This document shows, piece by piece, positions 49,296 to 60,273 of a stretch of DNA of 64,000 bases; position 1 is the first letter of the stretch; each line of letters opens with the position of its first letter. Position numbers and translations under genes: made by a program. The stretch is taken from assembly GCA_900618795.1 (NCBI GenBank), contig UYJD01000006.1, forward strand, positions 970,038 to 1,034,037, in the 5' to 3' direction. The notes beneath the pieces were generated by a model, which was not told the origin of the DNA, did not search any database, and saw only the letters and a list, made by a program, of their open reading frames with translations. The stretch comes from Cyanodermella asteris (lineage: Eukaryota; Ascomycota; Lecanoromycetes; Ostropales; Stictidaceae).

Positions 49296-50682
49296 TCATT
49301 TAAAGACGGACAGATCGAGCGGTACGCTGCTGATCCTTCCTGCCCGATACCTCCGTGCGCCACCTTTAAAATCTCTCGGCTTAGGTAGCTGATGTTCGTC
49401 CTGGAAACGCCATCGCGTGTCGTCCACTCGTCCAGTGCCACTCCTGGCCAACGTACTCTGGGTACGCTCTGGCGTGGTTGCGCCATTCGTGCCCGCTGGT
49501 GATAATGTATATGATGCTGAGTCTACCCGAGGGGGTGGAGGTCCTGGGCGGGCCGAAGGTGGTGGAGGAGCAGATGGTGGCGGCGGCGCAGGAGCTCGTG
49601 GAGCGGATACGCTTGGTGATGCTGCGGGCGGTGGAGGAGGCGGGGGAGCGGATGGAGAAACAGAATCGCGCTGTGAGAAGGCATTCCTCGCCGCTTGAGC
49701 GGCAAGCGCAGCGGGTGAAGCCCCGTTTGGAGCGGGAGGTGCTGTCGGAGGTGGTGGTGGTGTAGACCGAGAGGGCGCGGCCGGTGCAGACGGCGGCGGC
49801 CTTGAACCAGGAAAAGGAGGTGGTGGAGGCGCAGATGGCGCCGAAGGGGGTGTAGGAGCGGAACTGGGAGGTTGAGGAGGTGGAGGAGCACTTGGCTTTC
49901 TTCCTGTTGGTGGAGCTGGCGGAGCACGATTGCCTGGCAGCGGGGGCGGCGCTCGAGGAGGTGTGCTGCTCGTTGACTCCGCGGCCTTGAGTGGACTTGC
50001 TACTGGTGGTTTGTTGACCGGCTTGAGCGGCGGTTTCTTGCCAATCGCTGCAGCCAAAGGATTTGCTGGCGCGGAGCCTGACGGGGGTGGGAGGGGTGGT
50101 CTCGGGGGGCCGCCGGGAGGTGCTCCAGGCGGTCGTAATGATGGGACTGAAGGTGGTTTCGGCGCTGAGCTTCGAGTTTCTGGGTCTGATGCATAGGACG
50201 CATCCTGATCTGCTCCGGTCTTTACGCCTCCCCTCGTCTTCTTCAATGTGGGCATTCCGCCAGCAAATAGTCCTCCAAGTTGGGGTGCCTCCGGCATAGC
50301 ACTGGCCCTGCCGCCTGTATCGCTGTTACTCCGTACTCTGTTTTCTGTGATTGCTGCCATAGCTCCTGGCGGTTTTGGAACGGCCGGCGCTCCCATTACG
50401 GGTCCTGTAGAGTTCTTTGGTTTGTCCAGCAAAGGACCGGATCGATCGTTGGTCACAGTCTTCTTCAATCTTGCGCCACTTCGAATATCGCCTAATAAAG
50501 CACCCTGTGAACTGTCAGCTTGCTGCGCTCTGGTATGATCGTCCTCCTGAACATACCCTGTCCTTCGAAGCCCCTGCTGGGGGCCTTGCGGGCAGATTCC
50601 CACCCGGTGGGGGAGGCGGCGGAGGAGGCGGTCCTCCCATCCCTGGAGGCGGTGGAGGAGGAGGCGGCGGTGGTCCAGGCAT
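49296..50682 (-). CDS. VRP1: Verprolin (Vrp1/WIP family), WH2 and polyproline protein, 2 exons
   Basis: Actin-patch protein that binds monomeric actin and WASP (Las17), acting in endocytosis and polarised growth. Exon 1 (50682-50557, 42 codons) encodes two proline runs (MPGPPPP..., GMGGPPPP...). A 52-nt intron (GTATGT donor, CACAG acceptor) joins it in phase 0 to exon 2 (50504-49296), giving 444 aa. Exon 2 opens directly with the WH2 motif (GALLGDIRSGARLKKTVTND, residues 43-62). Long proline-rich stretches with SH3/profilin-type PPPPP blocks follow, then a WASP-binding-like C-terminus (DDTRWRFQDEHQLPKPRDF). The proline coding makes strong G-runs on the plus strand. Confidence 0.92.
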
Positions 50683-51858
50683 TGTTACGAAGTGAGGAGT
50701 ACGTAATAACGACTGTTGTAGAGAACGACTGCTGGGAAATCATGAGAGAGCTGGCTCGCAGCCTGAGACTGAGTTCGGAGAGCGGCGTCATATCACTTCC
50801 GATGAATTCCCTCTTTCGTTCTAGCGCGCCAGCCGCCCTCTGCAGTGCCATCCGAGTGCCTGCTGAACGATGGAACCCGGCTATGCGTTTAATATTACGT
50901 CCTCAAATTCGTGCACACTATCAAGGATCACTGCTCACGGCATTACTGCCGCTGCAAGATCCCGATCTTGGCTGCTTGCGTGCGTGTCTGGGTGAGCTAA
51001 GCTCCTCTGCGGCTCCGGGTGCTTAAAGCAACATGACAGGATGTCGCCCTGCCACCAAGATAATAGCTGAAAGAGTTTTTCAATTTTTGCCAGCTAGCCA
51101 AGGACTGACAGTCCAACCGTTCGACAGCTGCCAGCAATGCGTATCTCAACGCTCAGCGTTGGTCTCTACCCATTACCCAATCAACTGCGTGACCTGCTGG
51201 CCAAACCTGACGAAGATGCTGTAGTCGCTGAATACCGGCTGAAGCCAGATGATCCCAGTCCACGCCGTCCAGATCCACCACGTTCTCTTATCAGCCTTGG
51301 TTTCCTTCATAGTCAGGATGCGGAAGTCGATCGCGGCCCCAAGACTGGTGCATGAGGCGTACCCAAGCAGACCGTTGTTCCAGTAGGCAGGGCAGACAAA
51401 CGACCATACAGCAGTCGGGACTTTGAGCGTCCACCGCGTCGGTCCATCGCCGAGCACCAACGAACTGAACTTGAAACTCTTGCGCGCATCGGTGAATCTA
51501 TGCACGTCGACAGTTAACAAACTTATGAAACCTGATATCTTCCACGAAGCGCCGCCCCCGTCTCGGAACAGAGATGAGTATTCTCAACTCACATTTGGCC
51601 ACTGCAGCTCTCCTCGTTCTTCATCAAAGTGAAGTTGATAGAAGCATGCCGAAGCGGTTGTCAATGTACATGGCGCGGTAACGTCAGTCAGTCAGAGTGC
51701 TAGCCGTCCAGGATGTAATCCAAGTCTAGCACGTCTTTCCAGTGATGGCACATGCAGTTCTCAGAATCTAACTACGTTGACAATGATGGTAATTACAATG
51801 TCTCAAGTTTGCACATCATTTGGTGTTACATACCGTTTCGCCTGTCAAGATTTGGCCT
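50683..51858. other. Intergenic stretch with an unassigned 115-codon minus-strand frame (51173-51520)
   Basis: The minus frame 51520-51173 is Trp-rich with hydrophobic stretches (YWNNGLLGYASC, TWWIWTAWTGIIW) and might be an exon or remnant of a membrane protein. A GTGAGT donor near 51595 and an acceptor TAG near 51495 with GTTAAC upstream could join a preceding exon, but no start or family is recognisable. Given the decayed P450 next door, this may be a relic too. The plus frame at 50520-51026 is antisense to verprolin and its leader. Confidence 0.3.
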
Positions 51859-53445
51859 TCATGCTCTCTTCTTCAGCGACATCCATATCTCCCCGAACCC
51901 CATCGTAAATTTCTCTGTCGCCTTATCCTCGAAAGCGCTTCCGTCTTCGCCCGGTGCAAAGCTAACATCATATTCGGTTGTTAGACGTACCAAAGTAGTC
52001 CTAATATTTAGCAATGCCAAAGGCCGCCCAATACAGCCAAAAGCACCTGCTGAGATTGGCACAAAAGCACTCTTATCTTTGACCAGCTCAGGAGCGAGCT
52101 CCAGCTCTCTGGAATTAAGCTTTTGGGATTCCCGTAAGCCGCAACATCTAAAACAAGTTAGCCTTCGAGGCCGTGATAGGTAAGAGCATGTTCGAAGTAC
52201 TCACTTCGACCGATGACATATTGCGGACATGAAACAACCGTGTTGCCAGGGATGAACTCGCCATCCAGCACAATTTCTTCGGGTGGTGTTTGCGCTGAAG
52301 CATGGACGGAACAGGCGGGTGCAAACGTAGCGTCTCGTCGAAAACGGCATTGAGATGCGGCAGCTTGGCGATCTCTTCATTCAAAACTTCGCCACCCAGG
52401 TCGGTCATGTAGGGCGCCACCTCTTCACGAAGCTTCTCGACTTGGTCTGGATGCTGGGTCAGCTCCCACATGAGCACAGTCAGTGTCGTGGCCGTAGTGT
52501 CGCTCCCAGCCACAATGATGAGTTGGGCGTCGCCGCGCCAGAGATTCATCTGCTCGACAGTGGGACTGCGGCCGTTGAGGTTGGCGACAAGCGCGGAAAC
52601 GAGATCTGAAATTTCCGCTTTGGTGCGTAGTCGACGCTCCATCTGTTTGGTGCAGAAATCGATGAAGCGCCACCAGTCCTTCGTCAGACCAGGCACTGCT
52701 GTCAGGACGCGGAAGAACCAGACGAGCAAGGCGAAAGCCAACGGTGCCAATGCTTTGCCCAAGAGTGTGATCGCCCAGTGCTCGCCTTTCTCTAACATGT
52801 CGAAAGACTGTCCGAATGCCAGGTCTCCCATGAAATCGAAGCTGTATGAATTGAACCACATCGTGACGTTTATTGGTCTGCCATCGATCTCAGCAATATA
52901 GCTCGTCAACTTCTGTCAGTGTGTCCTCAATCGCTACTCGTATCCGCGGAGCATCCTGTCGCCGAAAGCCGTGCTCCAGATTGGCGTCTCTGATCGTGAA
53001 GACGCTTGTCGCGGTATGTCTGCAGCGATACTAGTGGCTGCGTCAAGCCATACCAAGCTGCCTTTGAGCATTGCGAGTCGAAACCATACACGGTTTGCGC
53101 TGCCTTGGGATTCGCGAGAGAGAGGTTGTTGGGACCAATTCTGACAACATCGCCAAATTGGTCGTGAAGCATCTTCAACTGCCGAAAGCGGTCAGATTTA
53201 CGCAGCTGCCAAGAAATCCAGAAGCTGGTTAGTCTCGGCGCGATTCTGCCCGGAAACTTGTTCAGCGGGTGAAACAGCAGTCGATATGCTGCGCGCGTAG
53301 CATAAACTCCGACGATATATATTGAGACCATCTGTCCAACACAGGTGGTAGCTGCGATGAGCTGCCAGCCCTGTTGAGATACCAAGTGGACGATTACGGT
53401 TGAAGCGATCAAGACAAGGAGCTGCAGATATCGGACAATGTACAT
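51859..53445 (-). pseudogene. Cytochrome P450 monooxygenase pseudogene
   Basis: Relic of a membrane-bound, fungal-type P450. The N-terminal part (53445-52983) has membrane helices, then FPGRIAPRL and RIGPNNLSLANP. The reading then breaks: a one-base loss after HDQRRQ (about 52980) shifts WSTAFGDRM out of frame, followed by stops at 52936-52934 and 52918-52916. The middle (52909-52290) is intact, with MWFNSYSFDFMGDLAFG, the I-helix AGSDTTAT and the ExxR-bearing ETLRLHP. Another one-base loss near 52290 shifts PPEEIVLDGEF out of frame. A normal-looking intron with CTAAC follows, then the heme region PISAGAFGCIGRPLA, with its Cys, ending at 51859. At least three frame lesions make a functional enzyme very unlikely unless these are sequencing errors. 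Confidence 0.85.
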
Positions 53446-54435
53446 ATGATGTTCGCCATATCCGAAATAAACGAGGAAAGAAAGGGCCCCGGCGAGGGAA
53501 GCAAGACCATATCAGGCGCACTGGTGCAAAAATGGATCCATCCTGACACGTCGTTCAGACAGCGCTGTCCTCAAGGCTTTCGGTTCCGGAAGATATCGAG
53601 ATATTGATGGGGCAGGGTCCGGATATTGGAAATGAAGCAAGGTCCAAGTACGCACATAGTCCAAGGGTCATAATAGAAAAATCGACAGATACCTCCGAGA
53701 TGCGCGAACATCTTTCACTCCTCAGGGAGACCGGCCGGCATACCTTCGCTTTGGACATTGGCTCTTCACTCGTGCCACAGGGCTTTTGTGAACGTTGTGA
53801 TCGTCAAGTTCCGACAGTGGTGACCTCTGACAGCTCAAAAGACTTTCAAGAGACAAATAATGAGAAACTTGCGAGTCGACCCAGATCTGTTCAGATTCAT
53901 CGGAACGCCCTGAACTAATCATGATCACATTCGTTGTTCATCTTCAAGTCTTCCGGCAAACTAACGATATCCCAGAACTTCAGTATCAGTTGATCCTGGA
54001 AACGATGTTGTCTTCGACATTCCCATCTTTGCAATACGACATCAGTCTTTACAATTCATAGCTTGGACACGCAGGTAGCAATCCTCGTGAATTTTGGCGA
54101 CGCAATTGAGAAAGCCTGAACGGAAAATGGCCTGGCTTAAACCAATACTCACGAGAACGGGAACGTAGATATTCCGAGGCTTGAGACAGACTTGTCAAAG
54201 GGAGCGTACATGGTGTATGAATGCATGATCAATCGACACTGTGAGCGTGCTGATGCGCTTAAGCGTAGGTGCTCGTAGCAGCGATTCTGCGTTCTTCTGG
54301 CGGACAGCTCAAGCGAGCCGTCGATCGCGGAGCTCATTCTCCGTGCTGCCGTACCTCAGTTTAGAACCTCTCTTATGCACCACTCTTTGATGATCCTACA
54401 AGCTGCTGCGAATTCCTTTTTGTTCCCATCTCACA
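53446..54435. other. 1-kb intergenic stretch between the P450 relic and the mitochondrial protein gene
   Basis: No supportable gene. It must contain the promoter of the plus-strand gene at 54436. Confidence 0.5.
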
Positions 54436-55758
54436 ATGACATTAACGCGGTCTTATATGCGCCAGCTATCATATCTGCTCGAGGTCGCGCCACTGTCTAA
54501 CCAAGGACGACTACAGGGCGCACGCACGCGGAGTCCATCTCAATGTCTCTCTCGGCAATCGCAGCGCCGACTACAGTCAGGAAAGGCTTTCAGAAAGGCG
54601 CCAGAAGTGCAATCAAGCCGAACACAATCCAATGACACGTCCGCCCAATCTCGATTGATGCGGGATCTACGCAAAAAGGAAGCTTCGGACAAGATGATCA
54701 GAGAATCCCCGTCAATCCCGGCCCAAGCAACTACTCCCAACAATGGCGCAATGCAGCGATTGCAGCAGGCATTGGCAGATGCGCAGCTTCCTTTGAAAAG
54801 AGAAAGGGTCGTATCGGAAAAAGAAGCACTCGACAGTCTACGTATATGCTTTGATCTGGCTCGATTGTTCAGCGAGACGGGCACAGGCGAAGAAACTCTG
54901 ACTCCGGTCATGCAGCATTTATTTGTGCTAGACGAAAAGGCAACAAACGCGGAGCAGGCGAGGTCAGCAAGAGATCAGGCCATAACAATACGCGACCAAG
55001 CAATTGATTTGATTGCTGCGGCTGGGCATACCATCATTTCAGATCCGAAGGTCTATATTACCGAAAAGATATTGGAAATGTATGTGGTTTTTAAAGGTTA
55101 CCTGGGACGGCCTGAAGATCTTGCATCGGTCTTCGACTTGTACGCCAACAAGCCTGTGCCAGAGCCAGAATCGTCCCCGGTGAAGTACAAGCCAGCTACG
55201 CCAAATCAGGCCGCTTCGGCCGTTCCTTTCGAGGTGGCTGAAGCTGCCTTGGATGCTGCAGTTGAGTCCCGAAACCTCGGTCTTTGTTTGGACATTATTG
55301 ACAAGTCGGTCTGTACCGAATCTTTCAGGAGGTGCAAATTCGTATCCCAAGCATTAGTTCCCACTGCCGGGCTCGCTGCGGTCCCGTTCGCCGCTTATGC
55401 TGTGGCCTCCCAGTTTGCCATCTTCCAAGAACACATGACAACCTCAACTGCAAAATGGGTGGGCTTCGCAGGTATCACAAGTTATTTGGCTTTCACAGGC
55501 ACCATCGGATTCGTTGCTTTGACGACGGCGAACGACCAAATGGAGAGAGTAACGTGGGCGGATGGGATGCCACTGAGGCAGCGTTGGATGCGTGAGCCCG
55601 AGAGAGCGCTCCTAGATAAGCTTGTTCTAGCGTGGGGGTTCAAGAATAAGCATCGCTGGGGCGAGGAGGAAGGTCCAGAATGGACGGCATTGAAGGAGCT
55701 TGTCGCCATGCGGAGGATGGTTCTGGACCGAGTTGAACTGATGGAAGGGATGAACTGA
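54436..55758 (+). CDS. Conserved fungal mitochondrial membrane protein of unknown function
   Basis: Single exon, 440 aa. I do not recognise a named family. The N-terminus (about 1-60) is Arg/Ser/Gln-rich and almost acid-free, as in a mitochondrial presequence. A helical, charged middle follows, including DPKVYITEKILEMYVVF and PEDLASVFDLYANKP, which resembles a TPR/PPR-like helical scaffold. Two transmembrane segments lie near residues 312-334 (AGLAAVPFAAYAVASQF) and 343-368 (WVGFAGITSYLAFTGTIGF). The C-terminus is charged, with MPLRQRWMREPERALLDKL. The 3' end lies 32 bp from that of the opposing gene, so their transcripts probably overlap. Confidence 0.85.
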   Translation: MTLTRSYMRQLSYLLEVAPLSNQGRLQGARTRSPSQCLSRQSQRRLQSGKAFRKAPEVQSSRTQSNDTSAQSRLMRDLRKKEASDKMIRESPSIPAQATTPNNGAMQRLQQALADAQLPLKRERVVSEKEALDSLRICFDLARLFSETGTGEETLTPVMQHLFVLDEKATNAEQARSARDQAITIRDQAIDLIAAAGHTIISDPKVYITEKILEMYVVFKGYLGRPEDLASVFDLYANKPVPEPESSPVKYKPATPNQAASAVPFEVAEAALDAAVESRNLGLCLDIIDKSVCTESFRRCKFVSQALVPTAGLAAVPFAAYAVASQFAIFQEHMTTSTAKWVGFAGITSYLAFTGTIGFVALTTANDQMERVTWADGMPLRQRWMREPERALLDKLVLAWGFKNKHRWGEEEGPEWTALKELVAMRRMVLDRVELMEGMN

Positions 55759-55790
55759 CGCAAGTTCCTTTGCAGTAGGAAGCAATGGTG

Positions 55791-56729
55791 TCACGCTGCT
55801 GCCACTTGTGGGCCAGGCTTACTGTATTGGACACATCGATGTTGCTTCTCCTCATAGCCAGCATCTGGTCCGGTATGTCCTTCTCTCCAGCACCGGAAGC
55901 AGTAGAGCTCCCCGTCACATCCGAGACACCGCACCTCGGCGTCTGCCTGGCAGATTTCACACCAGGTCTCGATTTCAGCATCGGTGTACTTTTTCGTGGT
56001 GGCCTTCGGCGTCGGCTTCGTGGGCGCAGCTGTAGGTGCCGAAGGAAGCTGTATAGAACCGTCCTGAGGGGCAAGAGGGAGCTCCGGCTCTTTCGATGGC
56101 GTTGTTGGAAACAGGTCCTCATCCACCGGGCGATTTTGATCTTCGGCATCATCCACGGTGTCTGCGTCCTGGCTGGCAAAAGGCTCGTCTTCTTGCTTGT
56201 CGGCATTGAGCCTGACCTCGGCTAGAATTTGCGCCAGGAGCTCATCGGCCTCCGCATCCTCGTCCACGCTCGAAGCGTCTCCTTCGCGATTCTGCTCCTG
56301 TTGCGCCGAGTCGGGATCAACTTCGCTCAGCCTCTTATCTGGGGCGTTCTGTGCTGAATTCTGCACTGATTGTTCTCCACCGTCTGGATCATTGTCGAAT
56401 GCACTCTGAGCTTGTGCAAGTAAGATTTGCACTCGTTTCTCATCACCTGGTGCCAAACTAGACTTGCCTGTAGACTTGAACTCCTTTAACATCTCGTCGA
56501 TATCCTCAACCTCGTCTGGGTCGTGAGCGGTCCACGCACCGTTGGCATTGTCTTCTTGATCGGGCTGTTGGTCTTGCCTGGATCGGAGACCAAGGAAACG
56601 TCGTGCGATATCGTCCCCGTCATCAGTAGTCGGCATCGAGGTTGGGGCTGTCGTACGATCCAGGTCGACAGTGCTCGGCTTCAATGCATTCAGCCTCGCT
56701 AAAAGGTCGTTGTCAGATCGCCCAGACAT
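55791..56729 (-). CDS. ANCHR/NoCut-checkpoint-like B-box zinc finger protein
   Basis: Single exon, 312 aa. The N-terminus (SDNDLLARLNALKPSTVDL) and the acidic, Asp/Glu/Gln-rich middle with EDIDEMLKEFKSTG lead to a C-terminal treble-clef/B-box finger, WCEICQADAEVRCLGCDG then LYCFRCWREGH, at about 260-296. The MIM1-like first helix plus B-box layout is that of ZFYVE19/ANCHR relatives, which in animals hold the ESCRT-III/VPS4 machinery at the abscission checkpoint. In fungi the role is inferred only. Divergent with the CHORD gene and convergent with the mitochondrial gene. Confidence 0.8.
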   Translation of the reverse strand: MSGRSDNDLLARLNALKPSTVDLDRTTAPTSMPTTDDGDDIARRFLGLRSRQDQQPDQEDNANGAWTAHDPDEVEDIDEMLKEFKSTGKSSLAPGDEKRVQILLAQAQSAFDNDPDGGEQSVQNSAQNAPDKRLSEVDPDSAQQEQNREGDASSVDEDAEADELLAQILAEVRLNADKQEDEPFASQDADTVDDAEDQNRPVDEDLFPTTPSKEPELPLAPQDGSIQLPSAPTAAPTKPTPKATTKKYTDAEIETWCEICQADAEVRCLGCDGELYCFRCWREGHTGPDAGYEEKQHRCVQYSKPGPQVAAA

Positions 56730-57469
56730 CGTGGGTTATCAAGGACTTGGTTCCACCCCAGTAATTGAATAACGTGACCGGTTCAGGCCCTATCCAGTCT
56801 GATCAAATGGCGACCTTCGTCTACCAAGGCTCACACTAATCGAGAGCGGTTTCCTTTGCCTGCAGATGCGTATGATGACGCGATCTCACATATGGACCAT
56901 TTCGGCCATCGATTCTGTGGTGTTGCGCGTCAAGGGACACCGCTCCTAGCAATCAACGCGGGGCAAGCATGAGTGACACCTTAGAGATATACTACTCCTC
57001 AGCGCTAGTAGTGGACGACGGCGAGTGAATGTATACTTGATCGCAAGACTCTCTGTATGGTGCGATCTTGCCGTGACGGAATGTCGCTGATGGGTCGAGG
57101 GCGGTCCGTGAGTTGTCGAACCTCATCGAAAGCGTGTGAAGTGTAGCCGAGAATTCAAACCACAGCTCTCAGATCCTAGTGCAGTTCATATCTGCATGCA
57201 CCCTGTGAGACCTCTTTTTCCCCGGTCATACTGAAACGTACATTCCATCATATGTCTTTTCAGAACCACAATCTATAGTTTCTGGTGAGATATTGGCGTA
57301 TGTACTATGCGGTAGCTTTATATGATGTTAGCTGATAATTCGATGCAGAAAATTAGCTCAGATTGCCTCGCGACCCGAATTTCGCAGCCCTCAATTGGGA
57401 TTGAGTCTTGCGCAACCAAGATAAGCATAGAGCTAACAGGGACCCGGCTCTACGGGTCAAGTTCATAAG
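56730..57469. promoter_or_regulatory. Divergent promoter region of the B-box gene and the CHORD gene
   Basis: 740 bp between two start codons pointing away from each other. No distinct motif or further gene identified. Confidence 0.5.
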
Positions 57470-58482
57470 ATGGCAACAAAGTGCGTCCACAAGGGGTGCG
57501 GGAAGGTCTTCACAGACCCCGAAGAAGCATGTGTCTATCACCCTGGCGCGCCCGAATTTCATGAAGGAACCAAAGGTTCGTATACACTCGGTATCATATC
57601 GAACGTCACGTTAAACTTCAGCCAGGTTGGAAGTGCTGCAAACCCAGGGTCCTGACCTTTGATGAGTTCCTCGCCATCCCGCCCTGCACAACCGGCAAGC
57701 ACTCAGCAGTTGACGACACACCCAAGCCAGAACCTGTCGTTGAAGACGCAGCAACTGCCCCAACTCCAGTCCCCCAAGCACCAGCTACAGCATCCCGAGC
57801 ACCACAGCCCGCACCTTCCGTCCCCGCCGCTCCCACCGCCGCTCCGGAGCCCGAATCAGAAGACGACGATCCATCAGTTCCGATCCCGGAGAAGACCACA
57901 TGTCGCCGAAAAACGTGCGGAGCAGAGTCAACCGCCTCTACCAAAGGTGACAGGTCTGCTGAGAATTGTGTATTTCACCCCGGCCACCCGATCTTCCACG
58001 AGGGAAGCAAAGGCTGGTCGTGCTGCAAGCGCCGCGTCCTCGAGTTCGACGAATTCATGAGGATCGGTGGCTGCAAGACCAAGGACAAGCACATGTTCGT
58101 GGGCTCGGGGAAGAAGAACAAGGGCAGATCCGGGGACGGGTCGGAGGAGAAATTGCTGGAGACGGTCAGGCACGATTTCTATCAGACGCCGACGTCGGTG
58201 CATGCGAGTTTGTTTCTGAAGAAGATTGTCAAGGACAAGGCTACGGCTGTGTTTGAGGCTACGGCGGTTGATGTGGATTTGCCGACGTCGGACAATACGA
58301 GGTATCGTGCCAGGATACCGCTGTATGGTCCGATTGATCCGGAGAAGAGCAAGATGAAGGTCTTGGGTACGAAGCTGGAGTTGGAGTTGGTTAAGGCGGA
58401 TGGAAGGGGGTGGCCGGTGTTCCGGGCGGATGAGAAAAACACCGGTGAGATCATCCAATCTGGCAAGGCCGGTAGGGCATGA
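57470..58482 (+). CDS. CHORD-CS domain Hsp90 co-chaperone (RAR1/CHORDC1 family), 2 exons
   Basis: Zinc-binding co-chaperone that works with Hsp90 and Sgt1-type clients in the cytosol. Exons 57470-57575 and 57626-58482 with a 50-nt intron give 320 aa. CHORD 1 (residues about 4-60): [30 protein letters not shown]; the intron cuts the Gly-Trp of this motif. An Ala/Pro/Thr linker follows, then CHORD 2 (about 135-200): [20 protein letters not shown] and [11 protein letters not shown]. The C-terminal CS domain (about 210-310) holds [20 protein letters not shown] and [14 protein letters not shown]. Order and length fit the two-CHORD plus CS fungal/animal form rather than plant RAR1, which lacks CS. 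Confidence 0.95.
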
Positions 58483-58733
58483 ACTCATCGATCTGGCAAC
58501 GATTATGAATGATGACGGATCACGGTGGTGACAGCGAGCTTGAAGCTAGGCTACAAGAGCATGTTCTGTATGAGAAGAGCGATGAAGAACTGATTTGTGG
58601 ATGGTGGCGGCGCTTGACGAACGCCAAATTGTGATCCTGTGGAGTTGCAACCATACCTCCGAGAACAACAATCATAATAGAGACATAAATCCATTATGTT
58701 ACTATCTCAGCCCCGGCCGGGTATCCCCTTCAC

Positions 58734-59605
58734 TCATGCTGAGCCAGAAGCGTGCCCGCCCTTGGCAGCAACCTCTTTCAGGTCATCCTTGGGCCAGTCG
58801 GCAAAGTTATTGCTGCGTGCAGAAGAATTCTCAGTCTCACTCTGACCATGCGACGCATGGCCACCCTTAGCAGCCACCTCCTTGAGCTTATCCTTCGGCC
58901 AGTCCGCGAAGTTGTTGCCGCGTCCAGAAGTGTCTTCCGTCTCCTTCGAGTCATGCGATCCATGAACGCCCTTGGCAGCCACCTCCTTCAATTTGTCCTT
59001 TGGCCAGTCGGCGAAGTTGTTTCCTCTGCTGGAGGCACCCTCGGGCTCGTTCTGGCCATGAGAGGCGTGGCCACCCTTCGCGGCAACCTCTCTCAGCTTG
59101 TCCTTTGGCCAATTGGCAAAGTTTCCGCTGGAGGTGCTGGTGTCTTCGGTGTTCTCTGACGTGTTCTGACCGTGGGAGGCACGGCCGCCTTTAGCGGCGA
59201 CTTCCCTCAGCTCGTCCTTGGGCCATTCGGAGAAATCGGAGCGGCCTGTCGTGTCGGAGCTGGAGTTCTCGCTGTTGCCATGGGATGCAAGACCGCCCTT
59301 GAAAATGAAGTCAGCTTCCCCGAACACGTTCAGACAGATTCTTGTTGGCGCGGCCGAGAAACGAAGGCAATGCAAATTATCGTCTCAACAGGACGACCGC
59401 GAATACAGCGACTTACCTTTCGGGCAATCTTGCGCACCTCCTCCGGGTCTCTGTTTGCGAAGTTGCCAGGGTTCGTGTTGGAAGTTTCACGCGCATGTTT
59501 TTCGTTGGACCCGTGATGAGCAGCATACCCACCCTTGGAGGCGATCTCTCTGACCTCTCCAGTCGGGCGATTAGCAAAATTTCCGGGATTGACGGCGGCA
59601 GACAT
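58734..59605 (-). CDS. KGG-repeat (Con-10-like) stress/conidiation protein with seven repeats, 2 exons
   Basis: Small hydrophilic, probably disordered cytosolic protein of the conidiation-specific Con-10/KGG type, expected to rise in spores or under stress. Exons 59605-59417 and 59297-58734 (119-nt intron, phase 0) give 250 aa. Seven tandem units of about 35-40 residues share NFANxPxxEVREIAxKGGxASHG: two diverged units with NPGNFANR in exon 1, the second split by the intron exactly before its KGG, then five alike units with WPKDxLKEVAAKGGHASHG. The fifth unit has KGV in place of KGG. Known relatives usually have two or three units, so this copy is expanded. Downstream of RPN13 on the same strand. 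Confidence 0.9.
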
Positions 59606-60273
59606 GATGATAGAGATGTGATATGTGTGGTATGGTACGAGGTATATTTGTTCAAGGGAAGGGTATTCTTGGCAGAGAGGATGTGAATGAGATGATGAGT
59701 TGGAGTCAAATTGACAAGAGCTTGACGAGCTTCAATGGAGGAGGAAGTACTTATAATGCAGCACAATTCAAGGCAGAAGACCAATCGTCATAAGCAACTT
59801 CAGCGGCTGCTTTGGTGCACAACCAGGTTGGCGACGGCCAGTTGCATGAATTCACGAAGCTCAGCCTATCAGACTGTCCGCGGACAAGATCAGCCGACAT
59901 TTCAGCGGATCTGACGTAGTAGCTCATGATGAAGGGTCTGGCAGTCTGAGGCAAGCAGGCTGTTCCAAGGCTTCAGAGACGATCTCTTACGGCGATCAAC
60001 ACATGGAAACTCGCTGTGCAACGCGCTGGTGTTGACTTTGGGCGAGTGAGACCGGGGGTTGTGACGCGCCGCCCCGAAACAGGTTTTGTACGGGCCTTGG
60101 CGTGCGGCGGCCAGGACTGGAGCCGAAGAACAATATCAGCAACGAGGCACCCTCAAATCGTGGGATACATCATGCACGGCAAGTTGAGAAAGTGACGGAG
60201 TATCTGAGCCAAGCTTGAGATATTGTTTCCCAATTCCGGACTGCCCTGAAGTGCAACGTCCGGTAGACCGCAA
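59606..60273. other. Intergenic stretch upstream of the KGG-repeat gene
   Basis: Holds the promoter of the KGG gene and the RPN13 3' end. A palindrome-like CTGTCCGCGGACA is seen near 59874-59886. No gene seen. Confidence 0.5.

Noticed and set aside
49417-50299. Gly/Glu/Val-rich plus-strand frames
   Set aside because: Antisense of the verprolin proline codons; open only because of codon composition.
52912-52937. 25-nt GT-AG segment as an intron in the P450
   Set aside because: Too short for splicing. It would not remove the separate one-base lesions either.
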